A DNA stretch of 64,000 nt from contig JAJRSJ010000009.1 of assembly GCA_024278855.1 (NCBI GenBank), positions 39,599 through 103,598 on the forward strand, given 5' to 3'. A model generated the notes under the pieces. It did not search any database. It saw only the letters and a list, made by a program, of their open reading frames with translations, and was not told the origin of the DNA. The position numbers and the translations under genes were made by a program. Position 1 is the stretch's first letter. The number at the start of each line of letters is the position of its first letter. The stretch comes from Alphaproteobacteria bacterium (GTDB lineage: Bacteria > Pseudomonadota > Alphaproteobacteria > Caulobacterales > Maricaulaceae). Positions 55,581-64,000 of this stretch are shown here, piece by piece.

Positions 55581-55627
55581 GTTTACCGAAATGCCATGTT
55601 TACCGAAATGCCATGTTTACCGAAATG
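55581..55627. repeat. 17-bp tandem repeat, 2.8 copies
   Basis: GTTTACCGAAATGCCAT is repeated at 55581 and 55598, with a partial third copy at 55615-55627 that runs into the last codons of the exported protein gene. It may have arisen by copying the end of that gene. Confidence 0.85.
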
Positions 55628-56234
55628 ACTGGGCAACTTTGCGGGCGAACTTGTCAATAGCGCGGTCCGCATCTGTCCAGGTTCCTCGGCCATCCGCCCA
55701 CCGAATGTCGGTTTCGTACCAAGCATAACTCACATCGCCTTGCCCGCCGTCCGCATTGGATAAGCTACCTTCAAATTTAGCGCCGCCAATGCCGTAGCTG
55801 CGCATGGATAGTGCGGTGGATTTAGACATTTGGTTAAATGTCGGGCGGTTTGGTCGTGCATCGGTAATGACCAAGTTAAGCACTGTCGGAGCATTGTCGG
55901 CAATAACAAACCCTCTTTTTTCAAGTCGGTACTGCATTTTGGTTTCCAACCGCTTTGTCAATCTGTCCAAATCTCTTTGTCCAAAATAACCGTTATTGGC
56001 AAACCCGTTTCTACGGTCGCGCGATTTAAACTTGTCGCGAATATCATCAGCAAGATTGTCCGCCCGATAAGCCAAGTTTTCGCCCAAAGTCACATTGATG
56101 CTCACGGGTGTTGATGGCACCTGCATAGTGGAGGAAAATGATTTTGTATTACCGGCCATTGCCGTGCTCGCCAAAGTCATGGCTCCGGCGCTGACAGCCA
56201 ATGCCAACAGGGTTGTTGTTGCGATTTTTTTCAT
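55617..56234 (-). CDS. Hypothetical exported protein
   Basis: A 205-aa protein with a clear signal peptide (MKKIATTTLLALAVSAGAMTLASTAMA) and a strand/helix mixed domain rich in Asn and Arg (DIRDKFKSRDRRNGFANNGYFGQRDLDRLTKRLETKMQYRLEKRGFVIADNAPTVLNLVITDARPNRPTF). The latter pattern suggests an outer-envelope accessory protein, as in DUF4136/DUF3313-like families, but no family is certain. ATG 56234 starts the signal; four codons upstream is an alternative. Confidence 0.65.
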   Translation of the reverse strand: MKKIATTTLLALAVSAGAMTLASTAMAGNTKSFSSTMQVPSTPVSINVTLGENLAYRADNLADDIRDKFKSRDRRNGFANNGYFGQRDLDRLTKRLETKMQYRLEKRGFVIADNAPTVLNLVITDARPNRPTFNQMSKSTALSMRSYGIGGAKFEGSLSNADGGQGDVSYAWYETDIRWADGRGTWTDADRAIDKFARKVAQSFR

Positions 56235-56336
56235 AATTGTCTCCAAATAAGGCGCTCTCTCATCGTGAGGATACCATATTTTCGCATTTATGACAAGCGG
56301 CGGCGGTTCTGGTTTGGGTTACAAATTGGAAAGGCT

Positions 56337-56774
56337 CTAATTTCTAAAAACATCAACCAATATGCTAACAATGTTTGCGGCGCCTTGGGCCTGGTTGATA
56401 TAGGTGTCTACTTCAGAGCGTTGCATGGTGCGGCTCACGGTCACGACTTTACCGGACAAATCAACAATTTGGGTTGTAACGGTCAGGATTTTGGCGGTGG
56501 TGTCCAAGGCGGCATTGGTCACACGCACCGGAACTTTCGCAATATTATAGGCACCTTTTCCTGTGTAATATGTACCCTTTGCAGCAAACATGCCGGTGGT
56601 ATAAACAACGCTTCCGGCGCCCTTGCCCGTGTAATACACCCCCTTTGCCCCCAACTCACCAGTTTTGTACACGGCCTTGCACGGCAGGGAGGCTATTTTG
56701 CCGGTGGTTTTAGCGACAGCACAGCCGCCCAATAAACTGGTGGTCAAAATCAGTAAAAAAATTGATATCCGCAT
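56337..56774 (-). CDS. Small repeat-containing lipoprotein
   Basis: A 145-aa lipoprotein (MRISIFLLILTTSLLGGC, lipobox LGGC). The middle part repeats a YYTGKGA / VYTTGMFAAKGTYYTGKGA motif about four times. It recalls short uncharacterised lipoproteins of several proteobacteria. It lies upstream of the exopolysaccharide genes on the same strand as the OPX gene and may be a surface component, which is inference. Confidence 0.75.
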   Translation of the reverse strand: MRISIFLLILTTSLLGGCAVAKTTGKIASLPCKAVYKTGELGAKGVYYTGKGAGSVVYTTGMFAAKGTYYTGKGAYNIAKVPVRVTNAALDTTAKILTVTTQIVDLSGKVVTVSRTMQRSEVDTYINQAQGAANIVSILVDVFRN

Positions 56775-56861
56775 ATCATCCTCGCGCTAAACAGTGTCAA
56801 ACCCGCAGTTGCTATAGGGGGAAACCTTTAATCTGCCGTAAAGTACAGGACATTACGCAGA

Positions 56862-57812
56862 TCAATTGGCCCTAAAGCTGTCACCCAGATTGTAACTGAC
56901 CCCTATATCAATAGGTAATGCGTCACGAATTTGTTGTACAAATATGCCGACCTCAGAGAGACTGCTGCGCGGTACAAAAATGATGTCGCCGCGCCGAAGT
57001 TGCATATTGTCCGCATATGAACGGATATTGCGCATACCGCTTTTCAGGCCGGATTTGTGGTTGATTACCCGCATCATCAAACCGCCATTGGGGGCGCGGC
57101 GCAAAACCGCCACTTCGCGGGTTTTTGCGGAGGGCAGAAACCCGCCCGCCATGATAATGGCTTCCAGAGACCCGATCGGCCCGCTTAAGGTATATGTGCC
57201 TTGTTGGCCAACCTGACCGCCCACATAAATATTTTGCGGTGCAAATGTCCGGCTGGTAAGAGCAATGGTCGGGTCGCGTAATTGTTTGGACAGCTCGGCT
57301 TTTAAGGCCTGCTCGACCCAAGGCAGCGTCTTGCCCGCCGCCATTATTCCAGTTGCCATAGGCATTGTGATGCGCCCGTCCGGTGCTACGGTCAAAGTTC
57401 GTGACAGTTCCGGGGCACTCTCTACGATGACATCAAGCTGATCGCCGGGGTATAATGTGTATTGGGGCTCATAATCGACCCAACGCTGAAACATGTCATG
57501 GGGATCTGCGCGAGCAACCGATAGGGGGGAGGTGGTGTGTGCGGATTTTCCGTACCGACCACCATAACGATCCCCATAACGATCAACAGCCTGCTTGGGC
57601 GCGCGTAATTTTGGCGCGCCGTAAGTATTTTGATTGCCGTATCTGCGTGCGTTTTGCTGAACACCACGGTTAACACCAGAGGCATTTTGCGCCTGATAGT
57701 GATTCGTTTTGGCATAGGGGTGCATGTTGGAATTTGCGCCGCATCCAGTAAGTAGCAGCAAAGAAATGGCCACGACCCCCATAAAACCGCCATTTTTACC
57801 AATTTTATGCAT
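56862..57812 (-). CDS. Polysaccharide export (OPX/Wza-type) lipoprotein
   Basis: Outer-membrane exopolysaccharide export protein, 316 aa. Lipobox LTGC after MHKIGKNGGFMGVVAISLLLL. The polysaccharide export domain is YTLYPGDQLDVIVESAPELSRTLTVAPDGRITMPMATGIMAAGKTL, followed by SLBB-like segments (NIYVGGQVGQQGTYTLSGPIGSLEAIIMAGGF). It is short for the Wza group and lacks an obvious C-terminal amphipathic barrel helix. Divergent from the co-polymerase gene. Confidence 0.87.
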   Translation of the reverse strand: MHKIGKNGGFMGVVAISLLLLTGCGANSNMHPYAKTNHYQAQNASGVNRGVQQNARRYGNQNTYGAPKLRAPKQAVDRYGDRYGGRYGKSAHTTSPLSVARADPHDMFQRWVDYEPQYTLYPGDQLDVIVESAPELSRTLTVAPDGRITMPMATGIMAAGKTLPWVEQALKAELSKQLRDPTIALTSRTFAPQNIYVGGQVGQQGTYTLSGPIGSLEAIIMAGGFLPSAKTREVAVLRRAPNGGLMMRVINHKSGLKSGMRNIRSYADNMQLRRGDIIFVPRSSLSEVGIFVQQIRDALPIDIGVSYNLGDSFRAN

Positions 57813-57821
57813 ATTTACCAA

Positions 57822-57932
57822 CCTTAACGATAATTAAATGTGTTTTTCCAACAGTTAACAAAAATGGCTAAGGAAATATTAAATTTTAGTGGCTTAGGCT
57901 GCGTTAACGATTGTGTTAATAAAGGGACGGAT
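57822..57932. promoter_or_regulatory. Divergent control region of the exopolysaccharide locus
   Basis: This A/T-rich stretch lies between OPX and co-polymerase starts. It contains TTAACGATAATTAA and GTTAACGATTGTGTTAA, which resemble the CtrA half-site TTAA-N7-TTAA but with 6- and 8-base spacing. Promoters for both genes must lie here; any specific regulator is a guess. Confidence 0.3.
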
Positions 57933-59891
57933 ATGGACCAATATGGTCAGAACGGCGGTGGGGGCAATATGCGTGTGAGGGGTGATCACACGGCAGCGGG
58001 CAATATTCGTTTGTCTGAAATCCCGGCTTCCTTTGCGCGGCAGATAAAGTGGATGATCCCTCTATTTCTGATTTTGGCACTTTTGAGCTTCTGGTTTACC
58101 AAAGATATCAAGCGGCAATATATCGCTGATGGTCGGGTCTTGGTCTTACTCGGCAGTGATTATGTTTATAACCCGGTCACCGGGGTTGGCAATGTTGGCA
58201 GCCCGTTGACCATTACCCCCGACCAGGTCGTGTTGACCGAAATCGGCATTATCAAAAACTCGGCCATTATGGATACGGTCATTAACAAGATGATTGCATC
58301 TCCGGCTAACGGCGGGGTTGGCGGCGAGCGCTTTGCCCCTAAATTATATGAAAGATGGGTGCGGGCGTCGGCGGAAGACAAAATCAATTACTGGAACGAT
58401 CTGGTTAAATCCGTAGATATGTCCTATGCAGTATTGCCCCGACCAAAATCATCTATCGTAGATCTGGTTTACAAACACCCGGACGGAGAGGTTGCGGTGA
58501 AAACCCTAGATACTTTGATGACGGAGTACGGGAATTTCCGCAAAGAAAAATTTGTCAATGCAAAAACACCCTTGATGGAACAGCGCCGTATAGACACGCA
58601 AGAGCAATTGGCGGCGATCGAAGCCAAAATTCAAAGCACTTTGAATAAAAACGGCATTTCGGATTTCAATTCCGAACAAATTGGCGTACAAACCCGCGCC
58701 GAAGCTTTGCGGGCACAGCTTAACACATTGATGGGCGGACTTGCAGCAGCGGAAGCCGCATTGGCGGCTAGCGAAGACCAGTTACGCGTCTTGCCGCAAA
58801 CCATTGATTTATATGTTGAGGATCGGGCCTCCCAGCGTTTGGCCCAAGCCGAGCTTGAGAAACGGCAATTGCTCGCCAAATACCTGCCAACCAGCAACCC
58901 TGTGCGGGCCAAAGAGGCGGAAATCAACGAGCTTAAAGCCCAGATCAGCAGCTATGGCGGCAAACCAAATGGTGGGCGGCGGGTCGGGCCTAACCCTGTT
59001 TACCAAGCTTTATTGACCCAGAGAAACACCTATCAAGCCAATGCAGATAGTTTGCGAGAGCAAGAAATCGCCCTGCAAAAACAGCTCATCGCCGTTAACG
59101 CCAAGGTAAAACGCATGCGCCAACTTGGCCCGACCTACACAAACCTTGTACGCGAAAAGACCATTATCGAGGCTAGGCTAGAAGGTTTGCAAGCCCGCGA
59201 AACCGAAGCGCTTATCAACGAGAAGCAAACCGCAAGCCCCGACAATATTAAATTTATCACCCGCCCAAGCATCCCGCGCAAAGGACGTAATATGAAAAAA
59301 CTTCTATTTGCTCTGGGCTTGATGGCGTCCTTGTTTAGCGTTTTGATGTTGGCTTTGTTGCGCGTATTTCTGGATCCGCGTATTTACGGGCCCGGACCTA
59401 AAGCCCGCCAAACACAGGGGACAGACTACGGCCTAGACCAAGGTTATTACGGGGATATTCCAGAAGCCGTACCTTATGTACCCGAGGCCGCGCCCCTGCC
59501 GAGCTATATGCCCGGCCAAATGCCTGCGGCCTATGGTGAAGTTCAGCCCTACGACCAACACGTTCATGAACAAGGCTATGGGGCAGAGCCTTATGGTGGC
59601 CAGATGCAAAGTAATGGCCAAGTGCAGGGCCAAGAGGCGCATATGGGCGGTGTAGCCCAACCTTATGATGAGCAAATATATGCAGACGGAAGTTATGGGG
59701 GCGTTAATCCTTACGCCGGCGCACCCGCCCAAGTCTATGCGCCGCAAATACCAACATCTCAAGCCTATGCGCCGCAAGTCTATTCTGACCCCTTAACACA
59801 TGAGCAGGCTGATTTTGCCGGGCCGAACAATAATATTCCCGTTCTTGGCAACACAAGCCCCGGTCTTGGCAATAATAGTAAAGACATATAA
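57933..59891 (+). CDS. Wzz/GumC-type co-polymerase with Tyr-rich tail
   Basis: Polysaccharide chain-length protein of 652 aa. A first membrane helix (IKWMIPLFLILALLSFWF), a long periplasmic coiled-coil domain with GNVR-like end (NPVRAKEAEINELKAQI, then PKGRNMKKLL region) and a second helix (LLFALGLMASLFSVLMLALLRVFL) are seen. After it, residues 491-652 form a cytoplasmic tail rich in Tyr, Gln, Pro and Gly with about 16 Tyr. ATG 57933 follows AAAGGGA; the open frame to 57840 is not supported. Confidence 0.87.
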   Translation: MDQYGQNGGGGNMRVRGDHTAAGNIRLSEIPASFARQIKWMIPLFLILALLSFWFTKDIKRQYIADGRVLVLLGSDYVYNPVTGVGNVGSPLTITPDQVVLTEIGIIKNSAIMDTVINKMIASPANGGVGGERFAPKLYERWVRASAEDKINYWNDLVKSVDMSYAVLPRPKSSIVDLVYKHPDGEVAVKTLDTLMTEYGNFRKEKFVNAKTPLMEQRRIDTQEQLAAIEAKIQSTLNKNGISDFNSEQIGVQTRAEALRAQLNTLMGGLAAAEAALAASEDQLRVLPQTIDLYVEDRASQRLAQAELEKRQLLAKYLPTSNPVRAKEAEINELKAQISSYGGKPNGGRRVGPNPVYQALLTQRNTYQANADSLREQEIALQKQLIAVNAKVKRMRQLGPTYTNLVREKTIIEARLEGLQARETEALINEKQTASPDNIKFITRPSIPRKGRNMKKLLFALGLMASLFSVLMLALLRVFLDPRIYGPGPKARQTQGTDYGLDQGYYGDIPEAVPYVPEAAPLPSYMPGQMPAAYGEVQPYDQHVHEQGYGAEPYGGQMQSNGQVQGQEAHMGGVAQPYDEQIYADGSYGGVNPYAGAPAQVYAPQIPTSQAYAPQVYSDPLTHEQADFAGPNNNIPVLGNTSPGLGNNSKDI

Positions 59892-59902
59892 TAAGTGCGA
59901 AT

Positions 59903-60613
59903 ATGGATAATGCACAAAATTTACAATCCGTCTGGCAAGGTCTGTCCCAGGACAAGCGTGCCGATGGACGCGGTTCAATTTACGCATTTGTCGCCCCGAC
60001 CACCGGCGTTGGCACATCCTATGTAACCCGTACCATGGCGCTTTTAGCTGGTGCGCACATGCGCGGGGGCAAGCAAGTTCTCCTTGTTGATATGGACATT
60101 CAAAACAATACCCAGTCGAACTGGTTTTCTACCCCGCAAACGCAGAGCCAATATGGCCGGCCGGACGGGCCTTATGATGCCAGTTTTGGCACCGTGCCGT
60201 TTTGGCGGGTAACGCCGTCCATGGTCGATGATTTTGGCCAAAACCTAACAGACAGCCATTTTATGAGTTTACACATTGTCCCCGCCGCCAATATAGCCGT
60301 AACCCGCTTCCAGTGGGAAAAATTCAGGCAAGGACAAAACGTTCATATTCAAAATTCCCGCGCCTATTGGCACAAATTACGGGAGTGTTTTAGTGCGGTT
60401 TTTGTCGACATTCCGGCGCTAGATCGCACTGATATTGTTAGCTCGATCTGCCCCGAAGCCGATAGCTCAAGCTTGGTCTGCGCTCCGCAAGATGCGAGCT
60501 CCAGAGCTTTGGGGGCTGCTTACGAAAAAATAACATCTATGAACGCCCAGTGTTCAGGCGTGATTTTCAACGAAACCCCCGCTCAAAATTCCGGCTATTG
60601 GAGTGGCCCATGA
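59903..60613 (+). CDS. CpsD/CapB-like ATPase without P-loop lysine
   Basis: A 236-aa protein of the BY-kinase/MinD-like family that partners the co-polymerase. The P-loop is APTTGVGTSYV (31-41), in which the usual Lys is Thr38 (GxGT-S in place of GxGKS/T). Walker A' LLVDMD (60-65) is kept. No C-terminal Tyr cluster occurs. So autokinase activity is doubtful; it may have become a structural partner or use an altered site. The stop overlaps the next start (ATGA). Confidence 0.75.
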   Translation: MDNAQNLQSVWQGLSQDKRADGRGSIYAFVAPTTGVGTSYVTRTMALLAGAHMRGGKQVLLVDMDIQNNTQSNWFSTPQTQSQYGRPDGPYDASFGTVPFWRVTPSMVDDFGQNLTDSHFMSLHIVPAANIAVTRFQWEKFRQGQNVHIQNSRAYWHKLRECFSAVFVDIPALDRTDIVSSICPEADSSSLVCAPQDASSRALGAAYEKITSMNAQCSGVIFNETPAQNSGYWSGP

Positions 60614-61944
60614 GCTATTCTGGTACTGTCGTGGGCCACAATTATAGCGCTAACCCTCTTGCCCGCAACCACATGGCGGGTCGGTTGTTATACTGGGCCG
60701 AAGAGTTTATTGTATTTATCCTGATCTTTCAGTTCTCCACGGCGCTTGTGGCCTTATTGTTGACAGACCCAAGCGATCTGGAATCCAAGTCAAGCCTAGC
60801 GCGAAATCTATGGTATCCAGGGTATTTGATGGTTTTGTTCCTGGCGGTGCGCAAGTTACCAAAACTGGTGCGAACCGCCGTGTTTAACCCGCTCTTGATT
60901 TTGGCCATTCTTTGGTGCGGCCTAAGTTATCTGTGGTCAATCGAGCCGGATGTTACCTTGCGCAGAAGTGTGGCTTTGTTGATGACCACATTGTTTGGCC
61001 TTGTCTTGGCGGCGCGTTATGATTGGAATGAACTGATTGGACGCTTAGCATTGGTATTTTTGTTTACGGCTCTGATCAGCCTTGTTTTGGCGGTGTTGGT
61101 GCCGCGCCTGGGGGTCATGCAGGAAATTCACCACGGGGCATGGCGCGGGGCATGGTTGGAGAAAAACTCATTTGGCACACGCATGGCAGTCGGGTTGGCT
61201 TTGATGATGAGCGCCTTTGCCATGCAACCAGCGCGGTGGTGGTTATGGGTGCCGGCCGGGTTATTGTGTTTTGGTTTGGTTGTGATGTCCACATCCAAAG
61301 CGGCACTGCTTGCGGCTTTGGTGGCGATTGCCGGGTTTTTTATTATACGGGTGTTTCGCCGGTTTCCGGTCTTGCGTATTCCAGTTATGTATAGCGTAGT
61401 TGTTGGGCTTAGCGTGCTCGGGTTTTTGATTACGTTCATGCCGGACATGATGTTTGATTTAATCGGCAAAGAGCGGACTTTAACTGGGCGTACAGATATT
61501 TGGCAGGCTTTGGTGCTCGCCATCAAGGACAAACAATTGCTCGGCTACGGCTATGGTGCGTTTTGGCACGATACGACCGGCCCGTCCTATTGGGTGCGCT
61601 TCTCACTGGAGTGGGGTGTGCCGACCGCGCACAATGGCTGGATGGAAACCTGGCTGTCGGCGGGTGCTGTTGCCGTCATTATGTTTGGTATAATATATGT
61701 AATCACCGTACTTCTTGCTCTGGACAGGTTGTACCGGGGCGGGGTGGAGAATTATTGGGTGATTTTATCAACAGTTTTGTTTTTGATGATCTCCTTGTCG
61801 GAAAGCACCATTTTACAACAAAACGACCTTAGCTGGGTGATCTTTGTGGCCACCTCAGCCAAACTGTTTGCGTTCTCGCCCGCCTATTGGCGAGCGGACC
61901 CAAAAACTAGAGCAACAAAACCTAATGAGTATGGGCTAGCTTGA
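60610..61944 (+). CDS. O-antigen ligase family / polysaccharide polymerase
   Basis: A 444-aa integral membrane protein with about ten hydrophobic segments. The region RTDIWQALVLAIKDKQLLGYGYGAFWHDTTGPSYWV is typical of the WaaL/ExoQ/Wzy superfamily loop that handles lipid-linked glycans. Its ATG overlaps the preceding TGA. Its end overlaps the convergent DUF4198 gene by 23 bp. ExoQ-like polymerase is the more likely role in this locus. Confidence 0.85.
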   Translation: MSYSGTVVGHNYSANPLARNHMAGRLLYWAEEFIVFILIFQFSTALVALLLTDPSDLESKSSLARNLWYPGYLMVLFLAVRKLPKLVRTAVFNPLLILAILWCGLSYLWSIEPDVTLRRSVALLMTTLFGLVLAARYDWNELIGRLALVFLFTALISLVLAVLVPRLGVMQEIHHGAWRGAWLEKNSFGTRMAVGLALMMSAFAMQPARWWLWVPAGLLCFGLVVMSTSKAALLAALVAIAGFFIIRVFRRFPVLRIPVMYSVVVGLSVLGFLITFMPDMMFDLIGKERTLTGRTDIWQALVLAIKDKQLLGYGYGAFWHDTTGPSYWVRFSLEWGVPTAHNGWMETWLSAGAVAVIMFGIIYVITVLLALDRLYRGGVENYWVILSTVLFLMISLSESTILQQNDLSWVIFVATSAKLFAFSPAYWRADPKTRATKPNEYGLA

Positions 61945-62734
61945 AGGTTAGCGCGGTATAATCGGAATGGTAAACGCCGTCCGGTTTTGCGGGCAATGTG
62001 ATCCAAACTGCCGTCAGCATTGCTACGCCTTTATGGTCAGCCTCGATTTGAACCAAGCCGTTAACATCGCTCACCGTCGCTGCGCCTTTGCCGGCCACCC
62101 CGTAAATCACTACATCCTGGCCCGCCAATGGTTTGCCGCCGAGCAAGAGAACAAAATCTCTGTCCCCTGATTGAGCCGCAACAAATTCAAGTTTTTGGCC
62201 CACGGGTTTGTATTCTTCGCCCGCACCGCCTTTACATGTATCAACGCAGATAAATGTTTTCGTGTGCTTGTTATAGCTACGGTTTAGCGCCGGGCTGCCG
62301 GGCAGATCATTGAACGCTTTGCGCCCGGCATCGCTAGCGCCAATTTCGCCTAAATACCCTTCAGTGTCTTCAGGCTTTATTTCCCCGGAGCGGGTTTTAC
62401 TGCTCATGGCAATGACACCAAACCCGGATGTTTTGGCAACAAATTCCATGTTCAAATAGGTCTTGTTTTCCGCCAAAGTAAATGTGTCAATTTTTGTATT
62501 GCCCACAACGGCCGAACTAAAGGCTATTCTGTCCTTGCCGGGGCCAAATTCTAGCTTGGGGAATGCCAATGCACTGGTCAGTGCCACTTCAACTTTATCG
62601 CCTGTGTCCCACATAAATTTGGCCGGCCACAAAAATGTCTGGTGGGCGAGTGCGGGTGCGGCAAATAATGCCGCAGCCAGAACAGTGCCAGCAAAAATGT
62701 TTTTGCGAAATAATGTGGTGGATAATTTGGTCAT
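61922..62734 (-). CDS. DUF4198 periplasmic protein
   Basis: A 270-aa exported protein. The signal peptide ends ALA, leaving mature His as first residue (HQTFLWPAKFMWDTG). DUF4198 proteins often precede Ni/Co uptake or TonB-linked transport, with metal binding by such His residues. The C-terminal domain is strand-rich (FVLLLGGKPLAGQDVVIYGVAGKG). No transporter is near, so it may be unrelated to the polysaccharide genes around it. Confidence 0.85.
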   Translation of the reverse strand: MTKLSTTLFRKNIFAGTVLAAALFAAPALAHQTFLWPAKFMWDTGDKVEVALTSALAFPKLEFGPGKDRIAFSSAVVGNTKIDTFTLAENKTYLNMEFVAKTSGFGVIAMSSKTRSGEIKPEDTEGYLGEIGASDAGRKAFNDLPGSPALNRSYNKHTKTFICVDTCKGGAGEEYKPVGQKLEFVAAQSGDRDFVLLLGGKPLAGQDVVIYGVAGKGAATVSDVNGLVQIEADHKGVAMLTAVWITLPAKPDGVYHSDYTALTFKLAHTH

Positions 62735-62805
62735 ATGGTTCCCCTAGCTAGTTTTGGTGGAAGCTAGAGAGAAAATTGTGCCGTGTCACTAAAAAACCAC
62801 AGAGC

Positions 62806-63762
62806 TTAAAACACCTTGTTGTCCAAAACCGCAGCCCCGTATAATTTGGGTGTAAAGCCGCCAAACCATAAAGCTTTCCCCGCTCCGCCGGACGATTTTG
62901 CCAGATAATGAATATAAGAAGGTCGGCCCAGTATTTTTGTCAAGAAGGCGATTGGCGCATACACCGCATATTGCACCGCCCCGACCAACATCCATTTTGC
63001 GATACCGGGCCAGTTTTTGGCCTCTGCAGCTTCCTGGCTCGGACTTTGACCATTGGCAAAACTGCGGATTTTAACATATTGCGGTGTGGCACGGTGTGGG
63101 CGAATATCCTCGTAACATTTAGCCGCTCGCGACCAAGCGATATTGATGCCTTGAGCTTGTAGCGCCCCAAACAACATATCATCTTCACCGCCAATTTCGT
63201 TCATATCCGTACAAAATGGCGGCGCGGGTAAAACACATAATTTGGTATCGAGCAGTGAGTTGCCGCAGCCAAAAAATTCGTCACTGACACCCTCTTGCAT
63301 GCTCTCTTTCCCTTTAGGCCCAAAGCGCGAGAAGAAACGAGCATAGTATTCGTCGTAAAGCGAACTGCCGGGAATGCGGGCAATGGTCGGGACAAAGACC
63401 AAACCGGCCTTGTATGTTTTTGCCACCCTTAATAGTGTCGCTAGCCAGTTTTCTCCGGCCTCTTGATCATCATCTAGAAATACCAGATATCGTCCTTGGG
63501 CGGCTTTGAGTGCGCCGTTGCGAGCGTTGGAAACCCCCGGCTCGGGGATATGTAAATAGCGGATTTTGACGGCTGTACTAGCGGCAAATTTCTCTACATA
63601 GTTTTTGGCACTGCCCGCAGGGTCATTGTCGGCCACAATAATTTCTAAGGCGAGCCCATTTGCGGTTTGCCTGATCAGACTTTCCAGCGCGGTTTGCAAT
63701 CCTTCTGGCCTGCGAAAGGTTGGTAGAATAATCGAGACACCGTTTTTTATGGATTTAGCCAT
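62806..63762 (-). CDS. Family 2 glycosyltransferase
   Basis: A 318-aa GT-A fold glycosyltransferase. VSIILPTFRRPEGLQTALESLIRQ, EIIVADNDPAG, GVSNARNGALKAAQGRYLVFLDDDQ (metal-binding DDD) and WLATLL are typical; a C-terminal hydrophobic stretch (WMLVGAVQYAVYAPIAFLTKIL) may touch the membrane. ATG 63762 follows GGAGAAAG. Works in the exopolysaccharide locus; donor and acceptor unknown. Confidence 0.87.
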   Translation of the reverse strand: MAKSIKNGVSIILPTFRRPEGLQTALESLIRQTANGLALEIIVADNDPAGSAKNYVEKFAASTAVKIRYLHIPEPGVSNARNGALKAAQGRYLVFLDDDQEAGENWLATLLRVAKTYKAGLVFVPTIARIPGSSLYDEYYARFFSRFGPKGKESMQEGVSDEFFGCGNSLLDTKLCVLPAPPFCTDMNEIGGEDDMLFGALQAQGINIAWSRAAKCYEDIRPHRATPQYVKIRSFANGQSPSQEAAEAKNWPGIAKWMLVGAVQYAVYAPIAFLTKILGRPSYIHYLAKSSGGAGKALWFGGFTPKLYGAAVLDNKVF

Positions 63763-64000
63763 TTTCTTTCTCCGCGTTTTTCTCAACTATTTCAAGCGCT
63801 TCGCCGACGGGCAAGACCACGGCTCCGCTTGTTTTGACCGCATCAATTATAGTGAGGAACTCTAATGTCGTTACCCCCCACTCACTCGGATTTTCCCGCA
63901 CATCATGGGTAAACAAGATCAGCCAACCCGGGCGTTTCTTCAGCCCCTCTATCAGTTTCAAGGCGTGGTCAAGTTTGGTGCCGTGATAAAGAGGTGTGGA
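63755..64000 (-). CDS. Polysaccharide deacetylase, C-terminal part (cut by window edge)
   Basis: The visible 81 codons (STPLYHGTKLDHALKLIEGLKKR, then PGWLILFTHDVRENPSEWGVTTLEFLTIIDAV) match the end of polysaccharide deacetylases: the LILFTHDV block carries the last conserved His/Asp region. The end overlaps the glycosyltransferase start by 8 bp, so the two are coupled. The catalytic N-terminal part lies outside. Confidence 0.7.
   Translation of the reverse strand, partial: STPLYHGTKLDHALKLIEGLKKRPGWLILFTHDVRENPSEWGVTTLEFLTIIDAVKTSGAVVLPVGEALEIVEKNAEKENG

Noticed and set aside
1..64000. tRNA, rRNA, CRISPR arrays, prophage or complete insertion sequences
   Set aside because: No cloverleaf, ribosomal, repeat-spacer or transposase/integrase sequence could be recognised by reading; MITEs are the only mobile traces seen.

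Overview
The window is a gene-dense bacterial chromosome segment, roughly half G+C by eye. It fits an alphaproteobacterium, most likely the Caulobacterales/Maricaulales/Hyphomonadaceae side. Support comes from gene families and neighbourhoods: a mutS-glnD pair, a HIG1-type twin-transmembrane protein beside a PduO adenosyltransferase, ftsEX followed by YdcF and DUF2125 genes, topA-rnr, and an alphaproteobacterial-style heat-shock promoter at dnaK. The placement is inferred from protein families; I saw no rRNA, tRNA or CRISPR array.

Layout. 1-9.8 kb: glnD (cut by the window edge), mutS, an AmpG-like permease, an odd PAS/receiver protein without a kinase core, a MATE exporter, two overlapping hotdog thioesterases, and the twin-TM/PduO pair. 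9.8-14.4 kb: a repeat-rich gap, a BlaI/BlaR1-type regulatory pair with two visible operators, and etfBA, in which etfA is interrupted by an in-frame amber codon. 14.4-22 kb: DoxX, an S9 oligopeptidase lipoprotein, a LysM protein, then yajC, a miniature SecD paralogue, secD and secF. 22-28.4 kb: nickel superoxide dismutase with its maturation protease, alkB, and dnaK-fkbM-dnaJ, where a palindromic repeat and an FkbM methyltransferase separate the two chaperone genes. 28.4-35.8 kb: an M19 dipeptidase, a four-gene operon of coiled-coil and membrane proteins of unknown role, a PlsC-like acyltransferase whose stop codon lies in the target duplication of a MITE, and ruvX. 35.8-47.5 kb: topA (with a frameshifted tail), rnr, small orphans, a PAS/degenerate-GGDEF/EAL protein, gloB, a methyltransferase, and chorismate mutase with prephenate dehydrogenase. 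47.5-56.8 kb: ftsE-ftsX-ydcF-DUF2125, a zinc-ribbon protein, an isoaspartyl peptidase, an orphan TonB-type protein, queC-queE and small envelope proteins. 56.8-64 kb: an exopolysaccharide locus (OPX lipoprotein, Wzz/GumC-type co-polymerase with a Tyr-rich tail, a CpsD-like ATPase without the P-loop lysine, an O-antigen-ligase-type protein, a family-2 glycosyltransferase and a polysaccharide deacetylase).

How parts work together. YajC/SecD/SecF form the accessory Sec complex, and the small SecD-like protein may bind it. SodN and SodX are enzyme and processing protease. BlaI probably represses its own operon through two TACA-N2-TGTA dyads. OPX, co-polymerase, ATPase and ligase/polymerase form a Wzx/Wzy-type export line. 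FtsEX links division to cell-wall hydrolysis.

The best candidates for something undescribed are the SecD miniature inside the yajC-secDF operon, the coiled-coil operon at 29.9-34.0 kb, and the kinase-dead-looking CpsD partner with a Tyr cluster moved to the co-polymerase tail. The amber codon in etfA and the homopolymer shift in topA need read-level checking first. Start codons were moved from the longest reading frame wherever a ribosome binding site or family length argued for it.
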